Shown: positions 44,273 through 53,554 of the stretch, piece by piece
Layout: the number at the start of each line of letters is the position of its first letter
How positions within the stretch are numbered: the first letter of the stretch is position 1
Origin: Bacteroidales bacterium
Lineage (GTDB): Bacteria > Bacteroidota > Bacteroidia > Bacteroidales > P3
Assembly (NCBI GenBank): GCA_017522105.1
Contig: JAFXAA010000003.1
Span: 1-64,000 of the forward strand
DNA: 64,000 nucleotides
Reading direction: 5' to 3'
Notes under the pieces: generated by a model
Databases searched by the model: none
Seen by the model: the letters and a program-made list of their open reading frames with translations, nothing else
What the model was told of the DNA's origin: nothing
Made by a program: the position numbers and the translations under genes

Positions 44273-45524
44273 TACGAAAACATATAATGGGAAGTGGTGG
44301 ATTCCCACGGAATTAGATAAAACAGAAGACTTTCGTTTTGCTGGAACTCTAACCATAGAAGGCGATGGCAGTTGTAGTCTTTTGATAAAAGCCCAACCCG
44401 ATGGGAATAAATCATTTGAAAGCATTCCAGTGTTTTGGGGAGAAGATGAGAGTGGTGGTAAATATACCCTATTTGCGCTAACAATGACACAGTGGAATGT
44501 TGGTAAGTCATTGCGGTATAAGGCGAAATATGTTATTTGTGGTATCCATATATTATCTATGGACGAGCCATTTTTTGACGAGTGTCATGTTGAGTTTCCT
44601 TACCTTCAAACATGGACTGGTGCCACGATGCTGGACATTCCTCAGGATTATGAAGCGAACACTTTTACTATAGAGTACGGAAAAGACCATGTGTATGTTG
44701 AAGGAAAACTTGAAACATGGCTGCACTATAGAGTCGTAGACAGAAACGTGTGCAAACAGGGAATGTTGGAGTTCACATCTTGGAAAGAAACCCAATACCA
44801 TCTCATTTCGGAAAAACATTTGTCCATAAAGTCGTTTAACAAATACATAAGAGAATTTGCGCAGTTCCTCTCATTAGCTTTGTATAGCAAACAGAATCCA
44901 TCGGTTATTTATTTCCGTAAAAAAGGCGAAGAGAATGCTCACAGAATGTTTTTCATAGCACCGCATTCTCAGAAACCATTCGATACTGTGCTTATCCCCT
45001 TGTCTATGTTTAGGGATAGATTGTCCAATTTTATTTCAGGTTATCATTCCGCATTTGACAAGATTGAAACGTTGAATAGATATCTCATAACATCTATCCA
45101 CTTCAGTGATTTTGACGCACCGGTATTTATTGTTGTTGCTCAAGCATTGGAAGGATATTACCAACGTTTTTTGAAAGGGAAAGAAGGTGTAAGTAAGCGG
45201 AAATGGGAAGCATTATTAAATCATTTTGAAGATGTAAAAGCATTAAGGGAGTGTAACATAGATGCAAATATTGTAAAAGACACACGAGACACGTACTCAC
45301 ATTTGTATATAGAGAAAGATTCAAAGAAATCAAATGTTGCCGAAGGAATGGACTTGGTAATGCTTACTCAAAAATGTAGAATATTGTTAACGTGTTGTTT
45401 ACTTAAGGAAATAGGAATGACCACTGAAGAGATTAGCTCATGTTTTGACAGAAATATTCTGCATTTCATGGTTTATAATGTAAAAAAGTACGAGACGGAG
45501 AAGCAAAATGAGGAAATGAAATAA
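44265..45524 (+). CDS. ApeA-like HEPN anti-phage protein inside the type I operon
   Basis: The 419-residue protein resembles ApeA, a defence protein with a beta-rich N-terminal domain and a C-terminal HEPN ribonuclease domain. The N-terminal part opens YNGKWWIP and runs as beta strands to about residue 170, followed by a helical region. The HEPN catalytic motif R-x4-H is present as R341-DTYS-H346 (RDTYSHLY). HEPN proteins of this type cleave RNA during phage infection. The gene overlaps hsdS by 8 bases and lies 15 bp before hsdR, an arrangement that ties it to the restriction system. Its codon use is AT-rich. Confidence 0.8.
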   Translation: MADTKTYNGKWWIPTELDKTEDFRFAGTLTIEGDGSCSLLIKAQPDGNKSFESIPVFWGEDESGGKYTLFALTMTQWNVGKSLRYKAKYVICGIHILSMDEPFFDECHVEFPYLQTWTGATMLDIPQDYEANTFTIEYGKDHVYVEGKLETWLHYRVVDRNVCKQGMLEFTSWKETQYHLISEKHLSIKSFNKYIREFAQFLSLALYSKQNPSVIYFRKKGEENAHRMFFIAPHSQKPFDTVLIPLSMFRDRLSNFISGYHSAFDKIETLNRYLITSIHFSDFDAPVFIVVAQALEGYYQRFLKGKEGVSKRKWEALLNHFEDVKALRECNIDANIVKDTRDTYSHLYIEKDSKKSNVAEGMDLVMLTQKCRILLTCCLLKEIGMTTEEISSCFDRNILHFMVYNVKKYETEKQNEEMK

Positions 45525-45539
45525 AACCCGAATCATAAT

Positions 45540-48500
45540 ATGGAAGATTCTGAGAAAAGATTTGAAAGCGACATAGAAGCCTATCTGCTCAGCGAGGGTG
45601 GGTATACAAAAGGCGACCAGAAGACATACGACAAGGCGAAAGCCATCGATATGGCTACGCTCATCAGTTTTATATTGCAGACCCAGCCGAAGACGTGGCA
45701 GAGGTATCAGAACGTGTACGGCGAGAGAGCAGAGAAGCAGCTGTACACCATCTTTCAACAGAATGTCGCCGACTTCGGGCTGATACACGTTTTGCGCCAA
45801 GGCGTGAAAGACCGTGGCATTGAACTTCGATTTGCCTACTTCCAACCAGCTTCTCATAAAAACGAAGAGTTGGTGGAGAAATACCAGCAGAACATATTGA
45901 CCTGTACACGCCAGTTCGCTTACTCGAAGCAAAACCATAACACTATCGATATGGTGCTGTCGCTGAACGGCATTCCAGTAGTGGCCATTGAATTGAAGAA
46001 CCAGTTGAAAGAGCAGAGCGTGGAGAACGGTAAACGCCAGTGGCGAGAAGACCGCGACCCCAAGGAACCGCTGTTCCATTTCAACAACCGCATACTGGCC
46101 TACTTCGCTGCCGACATCTACAACGTCTATATGACCACCGAATTGAAAGGCGAGGATACATTCTTCCTTCCGTTCAACCAAGGCAGCAACGGAGCTGGCA
46201 ATATTGGTGACGGAGGCAATCCAAAGAACCCCGACGGCTACGCCACCAGTTACCTTTGGGAGCGAGTGCTGAAACGTGATATGCTGCTGGCCATACTGCA
46301 ACGCTATATCAGCCGTGAGGAAAAAGAGACCATCTTGTTGGAGAAAGGTAAGAAGGTCAAGAAGAAAAGTGTCAAGATTATCTTCCCCCGATACCACCAG
46401 CTCGATGTAGTAGAAAAGCTCGTTGATGATACCCGTAAGCAGTGCGAGGGCAAGAACTACCTGATACAACATTCGGCTGGCAGTGGTAAGAGCAATTCGA
46501 TAGCTTGGCTCACCTATCGCCTGGCTTCGCTGCACGACGAGGAGGACACCGAGATGTTCCAGAGTGTCTTTGTAGTCACTGACCGCCGAGTGCTGAACCG
46601 CCAGTTGCAAGAAACCATACTTGGCTTTGACCACAAAACTGGTCAGATTGTCACCATAACCGACAAGGATAACTCGACCAAGTTACGCGAAGCCATCAAC
46701 GACAAGAAGCGTATCATTATCACCACACTTCACCGCTTCCCACTTATCTACAAAGAGCTTGACGGACACCAAGGCAAGCGTTTCGCTATCATTGTGGACG
46801 AAGCCCACAGTTCCCAGAGTGGCAAGAGTGCAGAGAAGCTGAAAGCTGCCCTTGCTGACACCGACGAGGCACTGAAAGAAATGGCCGAGCTGGAAGGCCG
46901 TACCGAAGAGGAGCTGAAAGACGGTATGGACGTAATGACCGAGACCCTGCTGACCCAAGGACGGCACAAAAACGAATACTTCTACGCATTCACAGCAACC
47001 CCCAAGCCGAAGACTTTGCAGACATTCGGCATCGAGGCTGGCAAGGGCGAAGACGGTCAGCCACAATACACCGCTTTCCATCACTACTCGATGAGACAGG
47101 CCATCGACGAGGGTTTTATCCTCGACGTGTTGCAGTTCTTCACGCCGATAGAAACCAGCTACAAGGTGGCCAAGACCATTCAGGATAATCCAGAATACGA
47201 AGAACCGCCAGCACTAAAGGCTGTGCGCGAATACCACGACAATCACCAGTTTGTGATCGAGCAGACAGCAGAGCTGATTGTGGAAAAGTTCAGGGAAATT
47301 ACGCTGACCAAGATACATGGCAGGGCCAAGGCAATGGTGGTGTCGCCAAGCAGAGCACACGCCGTGCGCTACTATCTGGCCATAAAGGAATACTGCAAAC
47401 AGAAAGGCTATACCGATGTGTCGCCATTGGTGGCCTTCAGTGGTACGGTCAGCTACGCTGGCAAAGAGTATACGGAACCGCAGCTGAACAGCACGGGTGA
47501 TTTGAAGATTAGCGAGTCGGCATTGCCTATGTACTTTGCCAGCGATATGTACAATGTGCTGGTAGTGGCCGAGAAATACCAGACAGGATTTGACGAGCCG
47601 CTGTTGCACACGATGTTCGTCCTGAAGGGACTGAAAGGCGTTAAGGCCGTGCAGACACTTTCAAGGCTGAACCGCAGCTGCAAGGATAAGATAGACACAT
47701 ACGTCTTCGATTTCGTCAATTCTGCCGAAAGCATACAGGCATCGTTCAAGCCGTTCTACGAAGATACGCTGCTGGCCGAGCCAATAGATGTCAATGTGGT
47801 ATATCGTTACCTGACTGAGTTGAAATCGTATCACCTGTGGAGCGACGAGGTGGAAGAAGCCGTCTATGCTGTCTATAACGAAAACCAGGACAACAAGACA
47901 CTAGGCAAACTGTCGAGTGTGCTGAAACCAGTGGTGGACGATTTTGGACAGTTAGACGAAGAAGATCGCTTCAAGGTGCGTTTCCTGGTCAAGTCTTTTG
48001 TCCGCTTCTACGCATATATGGCTCAGATTGCACGCACTTTCGACCGCGACCTGTTCAAGACTTACATCTTCTGTGAATACCTCTACAAACTGCTTCCTAA
48101 GACACCGCACGAAAAAGTGGATTTGAGTGGCAAGTTGACGCTGGAACATCACCTGTTCAAGGTTCAGCCCAGTGGAGCTATACAGCTGAAGCCGACAACC
48201 GAGGAAAAGACCATCAAAGGTGAGAAAGGCGGCAAGGGCAAGAAGGAAGATGAGAAGCGCGACTTGCTGGACAACATTATTGAAAAGATTAACCTGATGT
48301 ATCAGGGCAACTTTACCGAAGCTGACCGTGTGATTGTGGAGAGCATTTTCGACCGTTTGCAAGGCTCAGGCAAGACGCTGGCAAAGCAAGCCAAGACCAC
48401 TGATGTCAATATGTTTGCTCGCAACATCTTCCCGAAGACCTTCGACAAGGTGGCCCAGAAGTGTTATACAGAACAAATGGACGCATTCGCCCGTTTGTTT

Positions 48501-49106
48501 GAAGACCCGCAGTTTTACAAAACCGTTTTGGAAACTACAGCGAAGGCTATGTACTTCAAGTTCAAAAACGACGCGGAACAGGCCAAGGTGATACCATACA
48601 ATGAGGAGGAAGAATCGTCAAATATGCCAATGGCTGCGGAAGACATCTTTATCTATGGTAGTATTCCTGTTGACCTTCCGAATACAAAAAGAACGGATTT
48701 GGTTGGAGAAAAGCTGGATTTGATATTGATGTATGCCATCGGGCAACCAAATGCCCGCAAAAAGACGGAAGCAGCAGGAAAAATTGCGTTGGGAATAAAG
48801 GAAATCATGTTGGAGAATGAACAGTTGGCGGCATACACGAGTTTGAAGTATCTTTTGTTTCATTATTGGAGCAATCCAAAAGCTTATCTATTGACAAAGG
48901 AACCTTTGTTGGTGGATCCGGACAAGGTGCCATCAGATTACCTAAAGAGAATGGAGAAAGATGCAGTAAAATATCTACTTCTGGAATATAGCCCAGACAG
49001 TCCATCAAATCTTGGCAATATCGATGTCCTCAAGACACAGAGAAGAGGTGAAATCAGATATTTGCCTTTTGTAACTACCATTGAAAGTATTGTCAAAGAT
49101 GAATAG
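45540..49106 (+). CDS. hsdR: Type I restriction endonuclease subunit HsdR with C-terminal extension
   Basis: HsdR translocates DNA and cuts it when the site is unmethylated. The 1188-residue protein has the N-terminal nuclease (NTIDMVLSLNGIPVVAIELKNQ holds the D...ExK catalytic residues near 138-157), Walker A SAGSGKS at 312-318, and DEAH at 420-423. The helicase and helical domains end near residue 1015. Residues about 1017-1188 form an additional tail, not part of the usual HsdR, encoded by AT-richer DNA. It starts after an acidic linker (NEEEESS) and contains IFIYGSIPVDLP and LLFHYWSNPKAYLL; I recognise no domain. Confidence 0.93.
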   Translation: MEDSEKRFESDIEAYLLSEGGYTKGDQKTYDKAKAIDMATLISFILQTQPKTWQRYQNVYGERAEKQLYTIFQQNVADFGLIHVLRQGVKDRGIELRFAYFQPASHKNEELVEKYQQNILTCTRQFAYSKQNHNTIDMVLSLNGIPVVAIELKNQLKEQSVENGKRQWREDRDPKEPLFHFNNRILAYFAADIYNVYMTTELKGEDTFFLPFNQGSNGAGNIGDGGNPKNPDGYATSYLWERVLKRDMLLAILQRYISREEKETILLEKGKKVKKKSVKIIFPRYHQLDVVEKLVDDTRKQCEGKNYLIQHSAGSGKSNSIAWLTYRLASLHDEEDTEMFQSVFVVTDRRVLNRQLQETILGFDHKTGQIVTITDKDNSTKLREAINDKKRIIITTLHRFPLIYKELDGHQGKRFAIIVDEAHSSQSGKSAEKLKAALADTDEALKEMAELEGRTEEELKDGMDVMTETLLTQGRHKNEYFYAFTATPKPKTLQTFGIEAGKGEDGQPQYTAFHHYSMRQAIDEGFILDVLQFFTPIETSYKVAKTIQDNPEYEEPPALKAVREYHDNHQFVIEQTAELIVEKFREITLTKIHGRAKAMVVSPSRAHAVRYYLAIKEYCKQKGYTDVSPLVAFSGTVSYAGKEYTEPQLNSTGDLKISESALPMYFASDMYNVLVVAEKYQTGFDEPLLHTMFVLKGLKGVKAVQTLSRLNRSCKDKIDTYVFDFVNSAESIQASFKPFYEDTLLAEPIDVNVVYRYLTELKSYHLWSDEVEEAVYAVYNENQDNKTLGKLSSVLKPVVDDFGQLDEEDRFKVRFLVKSFVRFYAYMAQIARTFDRDLFKTYIFCEYLYKLLPKTPHEKVDLSGKLTLEHHLFKVQPSGAIQLKPTTEEKTIKGEKGGKGKKEDEKRDLLDNIIEKINLMYQGNFTEADRVIVESIFDRLQGSGKTLAKQAKTTDVNMFARNIFPKTFDKVAQKCYTEQMDAFARLFEDPQFYKTVLETTAKAMYFKFKNDAEQAKVIPYNEEEESSNMPMAAEDIFIYGSIPVDLPNTKRTDLVGEKLDLILMYAIGQPNARKKTEAAGKIALGIKEIMLENEQLAAYTSLKYLLFHYWSNPKAYLLTKEPLLVDPDKVPSDYLKRMEKDAVKYLLLEYSPDSPSNLGNIDVLKTQRRGEIRYLPFVTTIESIVKDE

Positions 49107-50358
49107 GCTTGTACTCATAGGCAACGGCTTCGACTTGGCTCATGGTCTCAAAACCAAATATGAGCACTTCATAGATTGGTATTGGGAAGAATGGGGTAAT
49201 CGATTGATGGTCGGTAAGAAATATAAATACGAAGATGAGTTTTGCTTGTTTGAATTACGAGATAAGGTTGGCATCGGTAATTGGTACTTGGTACGTGATT
49301 GGTATTTCCAAGATATAAAGTTGAATGCTAAGGAATTCGTACAAAGGGCAAAAAATGACACAAACTTGTGCATATTTAATTACAAAAGCCCTTTCTTTGA
49401 GCAAATCAACAAAAGCATAGAGGACAAGGGATGGGTGGATATAGAGAACGAATATTATCTTTTACTGAAAAGATATGCCATAGAAAAACCCTCAAAAAAT
49501 GACGTTATAAACCTAAACAAACAATTACATTTTTTGCAGGACAAATTAATTGAGTACTTAAGTGAGATTAATGAACAAGACAAAAATACCATAGATAAAA
49601 TCAAAGAAAAAATCTTTGCACCAATTAATTCTTCTGATGTAGCCGTTGGAGCAACGAAAGTTTTAAATGAATATGTGGATTGGTGTATGGGGCTGCAGCA
49701 TGGCGAATTGGAAAGGAAATTGAAAGAATATGGTATTGATAGTGATCGTAGTTTTATTTATTTAAACGAGGTTGATGAATATTGGCAAAACCGCACCAGT
49801 TTTGTTGACTATCCTAGAGTGTTTAGATTACCCGATAATATAATGCTCCTGAACTTCAACTACACTAATACCGCAATGCAGTACATGCCATTGGAAGGAC
49901 AAATATTTTTCCTCAACCATATTCATGGAGAGGTATCAAATCCTCAAAATGTCATTTTCGGCTATGGTGATGAATTGGATGATGACTACAAGGCTATCCA
50001 AAATATTAATGACAATGATTATCTTAAAAATGTCAAGTCAATACGGTATTTAGAATCATGCAAATATAGAAGTGTATTGTCATTTATAGACTCTGCCCCA
50101 TTTCAAGTTTGTATTATGGGGCATTCTTGCGGCAACAGCGACCGAACTCTACTTAACACACTTTTTGAGCATAGGAATTGTATCTCTATCAAGCCTTACT
50201 ATTACATAAAAGAAAACGGAGATGACAATTATTTAGAACTGGTACAAAACATCAGTCGTAACTTTACTGACATGAAACTTTTCCGCGACAGAGTAGTTAA
50301 CAAAGAATATTGCGAACCACTTACGCATAAAAAAAAACAACTAAATTTGATGGTTTGA
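49099..50358 (+). CDS. AbiH-type abortive infection protein
   Basis: The 419-residue protein opens MNRLVLIGNGFDLAHGLKTK, the hallmark of the bacteriophage abortive-infection AbiH family, and has the characteristic LNFNYTNTAM and MGHSCGNSDRTLL blocks further on. AbiH was first described as a plasmid-encoded phage-resistance gene in Lactococcus; the mechanism is unresolved. I chose the ATG at 49099, which overlaps the hsdR stop by 8 bases, rather than a TTG at 49081. Overlap with hsdR suggests co-translation. It is strongly AT-rich compared with the host backbone. Confidence 0.9.
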   Translation: MNRLVLIGNGFDLAHGLKTKYEHFIDWYWEEWGNRLMVGKKYKYEDEFCLFELRDKVGIGNWYLVRDWYFQDIKLNAKEFVQRAKNDTNLCIFNYKSPFFEQINKSIEDKGWVDIENEYYLLLKRYAIEKPSKNDVINLNKQLHFLQDKLIEYLSEINEQDKNTIDKIKEKIFAPINSSDVAVGATKVLNEYVDWCMGLQHGELERKLKEYGIDSDRSFIYLNEVDEYWQNRTSFVDYPRVFRLPDNIMLLNFNYTNTAMQYMPLEGQIFFLNHIHGEVSNPQNVIFGYGDELDDDYKAIQNINDNDYLKNVKSIRYLESCKYRSVLSFIDSAPFQVCIMGHSCGNSDRTLLNTLFEHRNCISIKPYYYIKENGDDNYLELVQNISRNFTDMKLFRDRVVNKEYCEPLTHKKKQLNLMV

Positions 50359-50383
50359 CAAGACGGCAAAACCGATACACACA

Positions 50384-51124
50384 ATGAAATACAAAAAGCA
50401 TATATTTTATTGGTTATTCCCCTTTGTTTTGATGCTCGTCGCTTGTTCGCGAGAAGATGTGGTATTTGATAGCATTGATTCGTCGCCAACACCTAATAAC
50501 AATGAAGAACCAGAAGTGATGTATGGTTGCAACCTATTAAAAAACGGTGGTTTGGAGGATTGGGAAGTAGTGCCTATCGGAATGTATGATTACATTATTG
50601 ACTGGCTTCCTCATAATAATGGAAATGTGAAGATGGAGTGGGTAACAGTATGTGAAGGCAAGCGTTCGGCCAAAATGAAGTCTTTGAAAACTGGTTCATC
50701 TGCTCGTGTGGATCAGTGTATACCGGTAATACCTGGTGATAGAATAAGAATTCGGTTTAATTATTTTGTGGAACAATGGAAAACAAATGGAGCGAGAACA
50801 TATTGCTATTTTAGAACCAAAGCCGTTGAGTCATCAACTATTCCGACAGATGAACTGAAGGCGTTTTATAGTGACAATGATTATTATGTCATTAGGGGTG
50901 GCGGATATGGTATCAAGTATCTTCCCCATAGCACAGGTATTTGGCAAACATTTGATGAAACTATTGTGGTTCCACCAACGGCAAATTATTTTGTTTTTGG
51001 GGTAAATAGCTATTACGGTACAACAATATATATTGATGATTGCTATGTCGGTGGGGAAATCAGGCACAGTGATTATTCTGCCAGGGATGACTTATCAAAC
51101 GAAAAACAGGAAGAATCTAGGTGA
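50384..51124 (+). CDS. Lipoprotein with jelly-roll-like domain, downstream of AbiH
   Basis: The 246-residue protein has a signal peptide with lipobox LVAC (Cys21), a short acidic linker and a domain from about residue 48 to 225. That domain opens CNLLKNGGLEDWE and contains GSSARVDQCIPVIPGDRIRIRF and IYIDDCYVGG, the layout of CBM4/9-like jelly rolls. It should sit on the outer membrane or cell surface, unusual for a gene placed 25 bp after an intracellular defence gene. It may be cargo rather than part of the system. Confidence 0.75.
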   Translation: MKYKKHIFYWLFPFVLMLVACSREDVVFDSIDSSPTPNNNEEPEVMYGCNLLKNGGLEDWEVVPIGMYDYIIDWLPHNNGNVKMEWVTVCEGKRSAKMKSLKTGSSARVDQCIPVIPGDRIRIRFNYFVEQWKTNGARTYCYFRTKAVESSTIPTDELKAFYSDNDYYVIRGGGYGIKYLPHSTGIWQTFDETIVVPPTANYFVFGVNSYYGTTIYIDDCYVGGEIRHSDYSARDDLSNEKQEESR

Positions 51125-51242
51125 GAATGTGTTAATGTGTGATTGCGTTTGCTCGGCAAGTCATGTCTCCCACGGAGCCATGCAGAGTGTGTAAATGTAT
51201 GAATGTGTAAATCATAGAATATGTAAATGCGTTAGTCTGTAA

Positions 51243-51274
51243 TTTTGACATTTGAAATAAAACCCGTATCTTTG
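51243..51274 (+). promoter_or_regulatory. Promoter of the second Fic gene
   Basis: TTTG at 51243-51246 and TATCTTTG at 51267-51274, 20 bp apart, lie 60 bp upstream of the Fic ATG. Upstream of it (51125-51240) is a stretch rich in AATGTGTAA-type units with no gene. Confidence 0.85.
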
Positions 51275-51333
51275 CATCCGGAAACAATCATAGGGCGGAC
51301 ATAAAACAATACAGAAAGATAGTTGGACTAAAT

Positions 51334-52338
51334 ATGACGGAATTACCAAGGAAATACAATCAGGCTGACGAGAACAACCGAAAGATTTCTGCTTATCGGC
51401 CTCTGCCACCAGAGACGCTGAATTCGCTACGTGAATACTACCGTGTGGGGCTGACCTATACCAGTAACGCACTGGAAGGAAACAGTCTGACGGAGTCGGA
51501 GACCAAGGTTGTCATCGAGGATGGACTGACAATAGAGGGCAAGCCTCTGCGCGACCACTACGAAGCTGTTGGTCACGCCAAGGCGTATGACTATATCTAC
51601 AGTATCACCGAGAATGAAAAGCTGTGTGAGGAAGATATCATCACTCTGCATCGTCTGTTCTACCAACAGATAAATGCTGAGGAAGCTGGACGTTACCGCA
51701 CAGTGAAGGTGTATATCAGCGGCAGTCGCTATGCTGTGGCTGCAGTATCGAAAATTTCCGCAGAGATGCAGAAGCTTGTCAAGTGGTACAACGATAACGA
51801 GAAAAAGCTGCACCCTGTAGAACTGGCTGCTATGCTGCACCAACGTTTCGTTTTCATTCACCCATTTGTTGATGGCAACGGACGTGTGGCACGTTTGCTT
51901 ATGAACCTTTCACTGCTGCGCAACGGATATACCATTGCCATCATTCCTGCTATTCTCCGCCACGAGTATATCCATTCGCTCGAAATGGCACATGTTAGCC
52001 CAGAAGTATTCACCGACTTTATTGCCGACCGTATAATCGCTACCCAGCTCGACCTGCTCCGACTGATGGGAGACGGGGATGATACTGTAAATGATACTGT
52101 AAATGATACTGTAAAACGTGTCGATACACCTCGGCTTTCCAAGACAGAGCAAGCTGTGTTGGCGGCTATCGGCATGCATCCAGACTATTCCTATGAACAG
52201 TTGGCGGCAGTGTGCGGTGTTTCGCGTCCCACGATTGCAAGGACGATAAAGACTTTACAAGCCTGCAACTGCATCCGCCGTATAGGTTCTGACAAGAAAG
52301 GCCGCTGGGAAATCATTAACGAATCAAGAATCTCATAA
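51334..52338 (+). CDS. Fic family protein with N-terminal inhibitory helix and wHTH
   Basis: A 334-residue, complete class II-like Fic protein. The self-inhibitory motif [ST]xxxE[GN] is present as SNALEGN at 44-50, and the Fic core is HPFVDGNGR at 176-184. Residues about 250-261 are a linker built from DTVN repeats, and a winged-helix domain follows (about 268-330, EQAVLAAIGMHPDYSYEQL). It probably AMPylates a cellular protein; the helix-turn-helix domain could couple this to its own expression. It closes the defence island at the right edge, opposite the truncated Fic gene at the left edge. Confidence 0.93.
   Translation: MTELPRKYNQADENNRKISAYRPLPPETLNSLREYYRVGLTYTSNALEGNSLTESETKVVIEDGLTIEGKPLRDHYEAVGHAKAYDYIYSITENEKLCEEDIITLHRLFYQQINAEEAGRYRTVKVYISGSRYAVAAVSKISAEMQKLVKWYNDNEKKLHPVELAAMLHQRFVFIHPFVDGNGRVARLLMNLSLLRNGYTIAIIPAILRHEYIHSLEMAHVSPEVFTDFIADRIIATQLDLLRLMGDGDDTVNDTVNDTVKRVDTPRLSKTEQAVLAAIGMHPDYSYEQLAAVCGVSRPTIARTIKTLQACNCIRRIGSDKKGRWEIINESRIS
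52081..52116. repeat. In-frame 12-bp triplicate in the Fic gene
   Basis: Three copies of GATACTGTAAAT (the last ending AAA) encode DTVN-DTVN-DTVK, the hinge between the Fic and winged-helix domains. Confidence 0.95.
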
Positions 52339-52739
52339 GGGCAACACGACAATGCGTTAATGTGAGGGTATTGGGCAGTTGCTCTCCGCTCTCCGCTTTC
52401 AACTCCCCACTATTGTTCAGGTCCGCTCTAACTCCGGTCTAACTCCGCTCCAGGTCCGCTCGAAAATTGCTCCGCTCGGATGGCGAAAATGGCGGTGCCG
52501 GGATGGTGGGTGTCGCTGAAGCGGGTGGGGGAGTACTGTAAGTGGAAAGTGGAAAGTTGAAAGTTGGAGGTGTTTTGGGTGCGACAGCCTCACTTTCCAC
52601 ATGCTTTTCCATTGCTGCTTGCAATATTTTTTGCAAACTTTCGTTAAAAAGATGTCACTGATAAGGAATAACCACGACAACCACCATAAAACTTAAAACT
52701 TTAAACCATAAACTTAAAATCTTAAACTTTAAACCTTAT
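52339..52739. other. Repeat-rich spacer between Fic and deoD
   Basis: Contains CTCCGCT-type units (52382-52396), AGGTCCGCTC/TAACTCC units (52419-52477), GTGGAAA/GTTGAAA units (52539-52567), a TTGCAA...TTGCAA palindrome near 52619-52637 and TTAAAAC/TTAAACC units (52690-52739) that run straight into the deoD start. No ORF is supported. Confidence 0.8.
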
Positions 52740-53453
52740 ATGAACAACACCCCCACTCCTCACATCGGCGCACGGAAAGGCGAGATTGCCGACATCGTCA
52801 TCATGGCGGGCGACCCGCTGCGCGTCAAGTTCATGGCCGAGAACTACCTGGAGAACCCCGTGCTTTTCAACCAGGTACGCGGCATGCTGGGCTACACCGG
52901 CATGCGCGACGGTCGCCGTATCAGCGTCATGGGCCACGGCATGGGCGGCCCCTCGATAGGCATCTACACCTACGAGCTGTACAACTTCTACGACGTGCAG
53001 ACCATCATCCGCGTGGGCTCCGCCGGCTCCATCCAGGAGGACCTCCACGTCGGCGACCTCGTCATCGCCACCGGCGCCTGCACCAACTCCAACTACGCCG
53101 CGCAGTACGAGCTGCCCGGCACCTTCGCCCCCATCGCCGACTTCCAGCTCGCCCGCCGCGCCGTGGAGGCCTGCGAACGCATGGGCTACCGCCACCGCGT
53201 GGGCAACGTGCTCTCGTCCGACATGTTCTACGCCGCCAACGCCCACAACGACCGCTGGCAGCGCATGGGCGTGCTGGCCGTGGAGATGGAGATTGCGCAG
53301 CTCTACATGAATGCGGCCTACGCCAAAAAGAAGGCCCTCGGCATCTGCACCGTCTCCGACCACCTGATCACCGGCGAAGCCACCACCGCCGAGCAGCGCC
53401 AGACCACCTTCACCAAGATGATGGACGTGGCGTTTGAGATAGTTAGGAGTTAA
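52740..53453 (+). CDS. deoD: Purine nucleoside phosphorylase, DeoD type
   Basis: DeoD cleaves purine (deoxy)nucleosides with phosphate for salvage. The 237-residue protein has the hexameric bacterial PNP pattern: TPHIGARKGEIAD, MAGDPLRVKF, the GHGMGGPSIGIYTYEL block, RVGSAGSIQ, and VEMEIAQLYMNA, with the Asp of VSDHL near the end. Length is normal. Its leader is made of TTAAACC-like repeats, and its 3' end (GTTAGGAGTTAAGAGTT) again runs into a short repeat. Confidence 0.96.
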   Translation: MNNTPTPHIGARKGEIADIVIMAGDPLRVKFMAENYLENPVLFNQVRGMLGYTGMRDGRRISVMGHGMGGPSIGIYTYELYNFYDVQTIIRVGSAGSIQEDLHVGDLVIATGACTNSNYAAQYELPGTFAPIADFQLARRAVEACERMGYRHRVGNVLSSDMFYAANAHNDRWQRMGVLAVEMEIAQLYMNAAYAKKKALGICTVSDHLITGEATTAEQRQTTFTKMMDVAFEIVRS

Positions 53454-53554
53454 GAGTTATGAGTTTTTGATTAAAAAAAACATCAATTTGTATAATAATT
53501 TAGTTAATTTTACGTTAATCGGGCAAATTGTTTAACTTCTAAAACTATATCATT

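Noticed and set aside
52081-52116. Possible CRISPR-like repeat
   Set aside because: The 12-bp units are contiguous, without spacers, and lie in frame inside a Fic gene. The other short arrays are also spacer-free, and no cas gene is present.
39142-52338. Prophage or integrative conjugative element
   Set aside because: No integrase, structural, packaging, relaxase or conjugation genes were found, so the region is described as a defence island without a visible mobility module.
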